Below are positions 57,701-64,000 of a stretch of 64,000 nt of DNA, piece after piece. A program made the translations under genes and the position numbers. Numbering within the stretch: the stretch's first letter is position 1; every line of letters starts with the position of its first letter. A model generated the notes under the pieces. The model worked only from the letters and a program-made list of their open reading frames with translations. It was not told the origin of the DNA and did not search any database. Source of the DNA: Gnetum montanum (taxonomy: Eukaryota > Streptophyta > Gnetopsida > Gnetales > Gnetaceae); assembly GCA_015680685.1 (NCBI GenBank), contig MNCI01025228.1:221739-285738 (forward strand), given 5' to 3'.

Positions 57701-58616
57701 TGATGAGTCATGATTTGCCTAGCCTTTACATTAGAGCCTTGACATTAGAGCCTTAACATCAAAGCCCTAACATCGAGGTCTTTATGTTAGATACACGATG
57801 TTGGAGCTGCAATGTCGAGTACGTGATGTCAGGGTCTTGACATAATGTCAAGTACCTGACGTTGGGGTATATACTCTAGCCTAAAAATAAAACATCTAGA
57901 CTCCTATCTTGAGTTAGGTTTTAAGTTAGTTTTTAGTTTCTTTTCTTTAATATTTGTTATTCCCAATGCATGCCTATAGTGTGATGTTTGTAATTGTATA
58001 ATACCTTTGTTTGAGTGTGATGTATTTGGACATGTTACATGACTAGCAATAAAGATCAAGATTACTCCCATCATTGTAGCATTCACTTAAATCATTATTA
58101 TTATTAATTGTTAATTATTTACTACTTTCTTTAGTTAAAAATTTCTATTTATTACTATTTACTATTCCTTTTATTAAGAAGAATGTGTATGCCTTAATCA
58201 TGACATTTAAGTGTAGATACTTGGTAATCCAATGGTGTATCGTTTGGCATAACCAGCGATGTATACTTGGTAATCCTAAAAATAGTCTCACAAAGTCCAA
58301 GATGTGTACAAATGATTAAGTGTAGATACTCATCATCCATAGGCTAGATCTTGTTTTCCATAATTCATTAGTTTAATTAATTTATCCCTTTTTATCATCA
58401 GGAGTAGTGTAGAAAGTAGCCAACATCATATGCCTCACTTTGGACTAAACCATACGTGATAAAGCTACCATTAGTCCAAGTGGGAAGACAATGAACTACA
58501 ATTAAAAAATAATGATCTAAGTTCCACAACTAGTCCCATCCATGAAATTCAACCAAATCATGCATGAACGCTTGTAATTTGTATGGTTGAGCGTAGGGGT
58601 ATATTGCCACTCATCA
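57701..58616 (+). repeat. 5' LTR of element C
   Basis: Starts TGATGAGTCATGATTTGCCT and ends GCCACTCATCA. Ends and 3' half match the Athila LTRs A and B. The U3 holds an array of GACATTAGAGCCTT and CGATGTTG/GATGTC words (57725-57875) where A and B have GATATC. The TATA equivalent is CCTAAAAATAAAAC at about 57881. Confidence 0.78.
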
Positions 58617-58636
58617 TTAGCACCATTGCCGAGGAC
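58617..58636 (+). promoter_or_regulatory. Primer-binding site, element C
   Basis: TTAGCACCATTGCCGAGGAC directly after the LTR end is closer to the standard Athila site than that of copy B. Confidence 0.7.
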
Positions 58637-58749
58637 AATGCTAGTTATCTAGATTAGTTATATTATAAAAAATCATTGTAAAGGCATTAATGATATATCT
58701 TTTTAAAAAATATTAGCTCACACACACCTTAAACCAATAACAATATCTT

Positions 58750-60900
58750 CTTCACACATGATCAATAATGCATCGTATGCTGAAAACACTCATAGGAAAA
58801 ATGATAGGATATATACTGAAGAAAATTGAACTGAACAACCTCATTCAAGGGCTTTCTATGCTTATTTAGACCCTTACTACACTCAAAGACTATGTTCAAC
58901 TAAGGTAAACAATCCTAGATGATATGGAGAAAGTCCTAGATCAAGGAGGGCATCAAGGCCTACGACCCCCTTCAAATCTAAACAAGATAAATCAAAGGAC
59001 TAAAGAGAGAACTATAGGATCCATGATGATTCTCCCAATTTTTCATATTCCTTTTCCTCTTCAACATCTAGTTCTAATGAAGATGAACATAGGTATAGAG
59101 ATAAAGCTCCACTACAAGGTTAAGACAAAGACAAAAATCGAACCCAAGGGCAAAATCAAAGACATCAGCATGATGATAGACAAGATTATCATAATCAAAC
59201 AAAAATAAATAAAAAATTTTATCACAACATGTATAATGACGATGAACCCTTGTTGACCACTAAGAGGCTGATGAAGATCATAGAGGAAATTAAGATAGCT
59301 CGTAGGCATTGCAAGGAAATTTTCCTACCTAGGCTTGATATCAATAATATCCCTAAGTTCATGGAAGGCTATGATTCTGATCCATAAAATCATCTACAAA
59401 CCTTCCATGATGCTTGTGCCTTATAAAACATTGAAATAGGATGGCCAAAGATTAAGCTCTTTCCTAGGACACTAATCAACGAAGCTAAGAGTTGGTATAG
59501 ATCGTTGGAACCAAGTTCAATTCACTAGTGGTCCACAATCCTAGAACTTTTCAATGAAAAATATGAAACCTATGTGAGAGTGTCCAACCTAAGAAAAGAA
59601 ATCCAAGAGTGGAAGCAAGAAAATCATGAACCCTTGGAAGTGGCCTTGGAAAGATACTATTCACTACTACATAGATGCCCAAGCCATGGTTGCTCTAAGG
59701 AAAGGCAACTTTTCCACATCATAGATGAGCTTCATAATGAAACAAGGAAGACCCTTAGGCTATATACTCTAGGTCAATTATATGAGCTACAAACCAATTA
59801 GATCAAAGAGTTAATCAAGCATGTGGCAAAAGAAGAAGGAGAGCTATGTAGACAAAAGAATGTAGAGGAAAATAACTGGGACCCAACTCTGCACAAGAAA
59901 AGCATCCATATCTATGATAAGAAAAAAGTGGTAGCTCTCAATGAGGTGATTTTACAATGGAAATTGCCAATACAAAATTCTATCATTGAGATTAAAGGAA
60001 AGTTGGATGAGATGTTGGAATCAATGAATGAGAAAGGTAAAACTGTGAAGAAATCATATAGGAGAGAGTAGCACAAAATGAATCAAGTGATTACAACAAA
60101 GGAAGCAAAAAGAACCAAGAAATAGCTATGAACACTTTTCAGTAAGAAGGGGAAATGGCCATAGAAAAAGAGGCTATAGACTCAACCACTAAAGAGGATG
60201 GTGGATGTCACATTTGCCTATATGACCATCCAAATGGCCATTGCCCAATCTTGTTGCATCTACATGAGTATTGGGTAGGGGCATTAAATTCGAAGTTTAT
60301 ATAGAAGTAGATGCCTAGGAGATTTCCTCTTCTACATAGTAATTTTAGACAAACCCAAAAGCAATCATACTATCCTAGGAGGACCTATTACTAGCCTCAA
60401 CATTGGCATCAACCACAATGGCAACAACCACAGTCGTGGCCAAGGCCACCACCAAACCAACCCTACCCTTATTTCTAGCTAAACCCATATGGATATTATG
60501 TTCAATAATATGTTTCCCTTACTAGTTTTACTCTCTATACCTCAAATCACTACTACAACTTTCCTAAATATCGACATTCTGCAACATCTTATAAGAGGTC
60601 ACCACCTCACACCTCTCATACTTTGGCATATCATCAATATTTTCAGACTCACATGCCACCACTAGTGACATAGGAGGGTTCAACATCATAATATCAACAA
60701 ACAGATGCCACTTGTGTTGTGAATGTGCATAGACATGTTAATACCAATGGGCCTCAACTACAACATAGGAAGCGTCCCTTCTAGAGGAAAGGTCATAAGC
60801 TAAAGCAAACCACACATGGACCCATCACATCATTCCAGCTAGCATAATGCTAATCTAGTGCAATGCCTTCCTTTTCACAACTAATGTCCTCTGACCCTAC
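58750..60900 (+). pseudogene. gag: gag region, element C
   Basis: The core is at 59340-59800: FMEGYDSDP, WPKIKLFPRTLINEAKSWYR, STILELFNEKYETYVRVSNL, KEIQEWKQENHEPLEVALER, YYSLLHRCPSHGCSKERQLF. A zinc-knuckle relic (CHICLYDHPNGHC, about 60209-60247) and a Q/W/P/H-rich tail (60350-60480) follow, as in copy B. There are stops near 59386, 59527 and later. A lysine-rich segment (58924-59208) precedes the core. Confidence 0.72.
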
Positions 60901-61730
60901 GCAAAAGCCAACAATCATCACCACTCCAACATAAGACATAAATGATGAACCTATCGTTGTGAAAAGATAGCAAAATCCATGCATCATTGCTAATAGTAAA
61001 AGGTGCAACTATGAACTAGAAATTCAAAATATTAACACAACCCATAACAAAGTTAAGGAACAAGTGTGAGAACAAAGACTAGTCAATGTAGTAGCCACTA
61101 AACCAAAAGACACCTAGTGGCTTGAAAATAAGATTTTAAGATTATTTCAAAGATGCATGGAGACAATGGATCTACTTATTAGTTCTAGACTTAAGAAAAT
61201 GGACCAAATAAAGGACTTAGATGCATATATCTTATAGAACTAATAAGTATTTTTCACCTATTTTTTGTTTTATAATTTTTTATCAATTTCCTATTTCTTC
61301 CAAAATTTTTTGATTCTTCATATGTTTTTCGTTTCTTAATATTTTTTTCTGTTCTTGAGTCTTTTTTTTTTGCTTTATGAATATATTTTTATGTTTTTCT
61401 TAATAATATTGCTAAGTCATGATGTAGAAGTCAAAACTATATGTTGGATTTTTATGCTATGCTATCAAGATGATTGGGTAAGTAATTGTGTAAACCAGTG
61501 AGACCACCTCATCCATCCCTCCAATTCCTTGAATAAAAGGTATTTTTCAAGGAAACAATTTGGTTCTTCTTTTATGAAACTAAAATTAATCAATGATCAT
61601 TGTATCGGGAAGAAAGAGGGAATGACCAAGTGGAAATGGCAAAGGATGTCACCTCAAGGGGACTTGTTGCGTTCTCTTCTTAACTTTCTTCATGTCGTTT
61701 CTAACTCCTCTTGGAACATATCATCACTCC
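60901..61730 (+). other. Region between gag and element E, element C
   Basis: 60901-61230 still reads as a degraded gag-to-protease linker (MEEMD-like words). 61250-61420 is T-rich, similar to the start of the post-pol region in A and B (TTTTTCATATTCACTTATTT). 61500-61700 matches the post-pol non-coding region. Confidence 0.45.
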
Positions 61731-62548
61731 TGATGAGTGGTGAGTTACCCCTACACTCAACCATACGAATATGAGTGTTACACGCATGATCTAGTCGAAC
61801 TCCACAGATGAACTAGTTGTGGCATCTAGATTGTTATCCTTAGGTCGCAGTTCACTGTCTTTCCACCTGGACTGGTATTAGCTTTGTCACATATGGTTTA
61901 GTCCAAAATGAGGTGTATAATGTGTTTCTAATCTAATGATACTCCTAAAGACAATGGAAAGTAATATTATCTAAGCTAAGAGAGAAAAGGTAAGAGAATC
62001 TAAACTAGCCTAAGTGTGATGAGCATCCGTTCCTTGATTATCTGTACACATCTTGGACTTTGTGCATGACTACCACTAGGGTTACCAAGCACAGATCCTA
62101 GGTACGCTACTAGGTTACCAAGTAGTCATACTTAAATGCTTGTAATCAAGTCATACTCATTCTGCATTTTAACATGAGATAAGGGTGAGAGAGATTAACT
62201 AGGAAAGTAGTAAATAACAATTAATTAAATGATTAAGCTAAGTGAATGCTACAATGATGAAGTAATCTCGATCTTTATTGTCAGTAATGTGCGTGTCCAA
62301 GTACATCACACTCGAATAAAGGATGTTGTACAATTACAATCACCACACTATAGGCATACACTGAGAGGAAAAGGGAGAGAAAGAAATTAAAATACTTAAA
62401 CTAAAACTAACTATCTTCCTAATGATCTATATTCCCTAACTCTTTTGTCTACCTCTTATTTATAGATGAGGAGATAGGCTGCAATATCGTGGGTTAGGCT
62501 GTGATATCACGTATGCGATATCACGGTCACCTAAATGATGATTCATCA
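61731..62548 (-). repeat. 3' LTR of Athila-type element E
   Basis: Begins TGATGAGTGGTGAGTTACCC on the plus strand and ends GATGATTCATCA; then comes TATCCCCATGATTGAATG (62549-62566), the complement of the polypurine tract. So the element extends to the right on the minus strand. TATA box is the complement of CTTATTTATAGATGAG (about 62455). GATATC-like words lie at 62483, 62503 and 62517. Confidence 0.75.
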
Positions 62549-62729
62549 TATCCCCATGATTGAATGAAAAATTGTTCTCGAGTTATAGTGATTACACAGT
62601 GGATAGGTATAGGATTATTAGATGGGAAAAATGGGATTATGCCGTAGTGTGGAATGAAAACAAAATAAATACAGAACACAAAGAATGTGCTACAACTACA
62701 AAAATGGGTGGAACTCATGTAGTTCTAGG

Positions 62730-63456
62730 TGGTGGTGGCTCCTCCATTGGTACTTTCCCTTTGTCTTGTGCTCTAGGTCTTATAAGGCCTTGAGTGCCTT
62801 GGCATGCATGTAAGTTTGCGCTTTTGCCATAGAGGCATCCCAGTCAGCCTTCTCTTTTTCTTTCGCCACCCTTTTATTCTCTATCAATAGTTTATTAAGT
62901 TGTTCAGTTTTGAAAGTGTCCAGCTGGATCTGAGCAACCTTTGGCCCTATATTCGGAAGGTTTAATACTTCCGAAATGGCTTGAACAAAGAAATCAGTAG
63001 TCACACCACAATTGTTAACCATGGTGCCTTCTTCTTTATTATGCCAAAATTAGTACATTTCCCTTAAGTACTAGGCACCACTTTCGGAGAGGGTAAGCCA
63101 TAAGGGAGATCCTTTGAGGTGATCCCTAATGGCCTTAGGAGCGAACTCTGCAAAAGATTCAAAGTTCAATTCCACAATCACCGTAGTGAATGTGGACTTT
63201 TCATGGATGGCCTGAAGAAAATCTTGGGGCAACATGAGATGTCCCTATTCAAGCGCTATAGTAGCTCCTCCTTCTGCATGCCTAGACTATACGATAGGAG
63301 GATCCTCTTGATGAATACTGAATGATTACTCCTCCTATTCTGCATGTTGTCTAGCAGAATCTTATCTTCCACCTCTCCTAGGTCGTTTGTTTCCACCTTG
63401 AGCAGGACCTTCCTTTTGTCCTTGTTTTGGGGCCATCTACAATCACACGGGGTCAA
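62730..63456 (-). pseudogene. ORF before the 3' LTR of element E
   Basis: A minus-strand reading begins near ATG 63435 (MAPKQGQKEGPAQGGNKRPR) with an early stop, then LPQDFLQAIHEKSTFTTVIV and FAEFAPKAIRDHLKGSPLWL, then 63022-62780 (GVTTDFFVQAISEVLNLPNI, KTEQLNKLLIENKRVAKEKE) and ends after EEPPPPR. It is helical and charged, has no signal or membrane segment, and shares its end with the ORF of element D. Function unknown. Confidence 0.45.
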
Positions 63457-64000
63457 GCATTAGTAAGGTTGTTTTGAAATTAATTTATACCTTACTACTT
63501 GCCTTAATTAATTAATTTTTTATCTTCATGTGATCTTTCTCGAAAGATTGTAATAATGAGTCCATTTTACTTAGATGGTTTTTTCAATTTTAGATTCCCA
63601 GTATACTTAGGGGGTAAATGATTTTTTATGGCATATTTCATTCCTAATTACAACTAATTACCCTTAATGATGTCCTTTGGATGATGATAAATTCCAAAAA
63701 AGTTAGGTGCTATTCAGTAGGTGTCCCTTCCCCATGACTAAGCTGAACACTCTAGGTTCAAGCAGGTTCAGATGGAATTAAAATTGGAGTACTAGTGAGT
63801 GAGATCGAGGTTGAAAAGCAAAGGTGTCACACTGGCAAGTTGTAGAGAAAAATTTGAAAAACTCCCCCACGTGATGTGTGGAAAATGAGGCTAAGTGTTG
63901 TGGGGGGTCATCTATTTATAGGTTGCGGGGACGCGATATCACGTACAATACATCATGTACACGATATTACGTCAGCCACAATATAACGGCTTATTGATGT
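63457..64000 (-). repeat. Probable further Athila-type LTR at the window edge, with flank
   Basis: From about 63700 to the edge, the complement shows GATATC-like words (CGATATC at 63933 and GATATT at 63963), placed before a TATA box (complement of CATCTATTTATAGG at 63908) just as in the other Athila-type LTRs. The LTR start and end were not found. 63457-63700 shows nothing else. Confidence 0.45.

Larger units (their letters stand above)
57701..61730 (+). mobile_element. Athila-type element C, gag only, pol absent
   Basis: Starts with a complete 5' LTR (57701-58616) and primer-binding site, then a gag region (about 58750-60900), then at about 61250 directly the kind of sequence that lies after pol in copies A and B (GGCAAAGGATGTCACCTCAA at 61638 matches AAAAGGATGTGACCTCAAGG near 51376). 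All of protease, RT, RNase H and integrase is missing. Its 3' LTR is not seen; element E begins at 61731. Confidence 0.68.

Noticed and set aside
61731-62548. LTR E as the 3' LTR of element C or the 5' LTR of element D
   Set aside because: It is in opposite orientation to C, and it has a polypurine tract on its right and no primer site on its left, so it must be the 3' LTR of another minus-strand element.

Overview
This is plant nuclear DNA: AT-rich, gene-poor and built almost entirely of old, nested Ty3/gypsy LTR retrotransposons. Two lineages occur. The Tat lineage (the Ogre/Retand/Grande group) is recognised by an extra archaeal-type RNase H between the normal RNase H and the integrase. 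The Athila lineage is recognised by its primer-binding site, its D-35-E integrase and its RT/RNase H signatures. A plastid ycf1-like fragment and an LRR relic of NLR type also point to a vascular plant. I cannot name the species. No rRNA, tRNA, CRISPR array or intact host gene was recognised.

Layout. 1-11101: Tat copy 1, plus strand, 5' part outside the window; antisense gene at 1-3988, pol at 4602-8051, minisatellite 3' UTR, 3' LTR at 9625-11101. 11102-11831: unclassified promoter-like sequence. 11832-29421: Tat copy 2, minus strand, complete at 17.6 kb: 5' LTR 27900-29421, gag, protease, a 4.8 kb plus-strand gene, pol, 3' LTR 11832-13555. 29436-29645: fragment of a third Tat LTR fused to Athila copy A (29650-36485, plus strand, no 5' LTR). 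36486-43835: non-element DNA with an NLR-type LRR relic (about 36975-37600), a 38-bp duplication, a GC-richer island and a ycf1-like plastid insert (about 41170-41870). 43836-53718: Athila copy B. 53775-54076: 30-bp minisatellite. 54531-57700: 3' part of minus-strand Athila-type element D. 57701-61730: element C, with a gag region but no pol. 61731-63456: 3' part of minus-strand element E. About 63700-64000: a further LTR running off the window.

Main result. Both Tat copies carry, at the same place (between protease and reverse transcriptase) and in antisense orientation, the same spliced gene. In copy 2 it can be followed from ATG to stop through eight exons (18546-23339); in copy 1 seven homologous exons run off the left edge (3988 to 1). 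Exon order, and splice phase where it can be followed, agree between the copies. Exons 1-3 resemble an FCP1/NIF-type HAD phosphatase that has lost key acidic residues, exon 4 is a conserved domain I cannot name, exon 5 is acidic and repetitive, and exons 6-8 look coiled-coil. This appears to be a host-derived or acquired gene travelling inside a Tat retrotransposon, in the interval where Ogre elements have their intron. Both present copies are damaged, and three in-frame stops are shared between them.

A second theme is palindromic repeats in LTRs. Tat LTRs carry a series of four inverted repeats whose sequence differs between copies while the pairing is kept. The Athila-type LTRs carry a short array of GATATC-like words just upstream of the TATA box.
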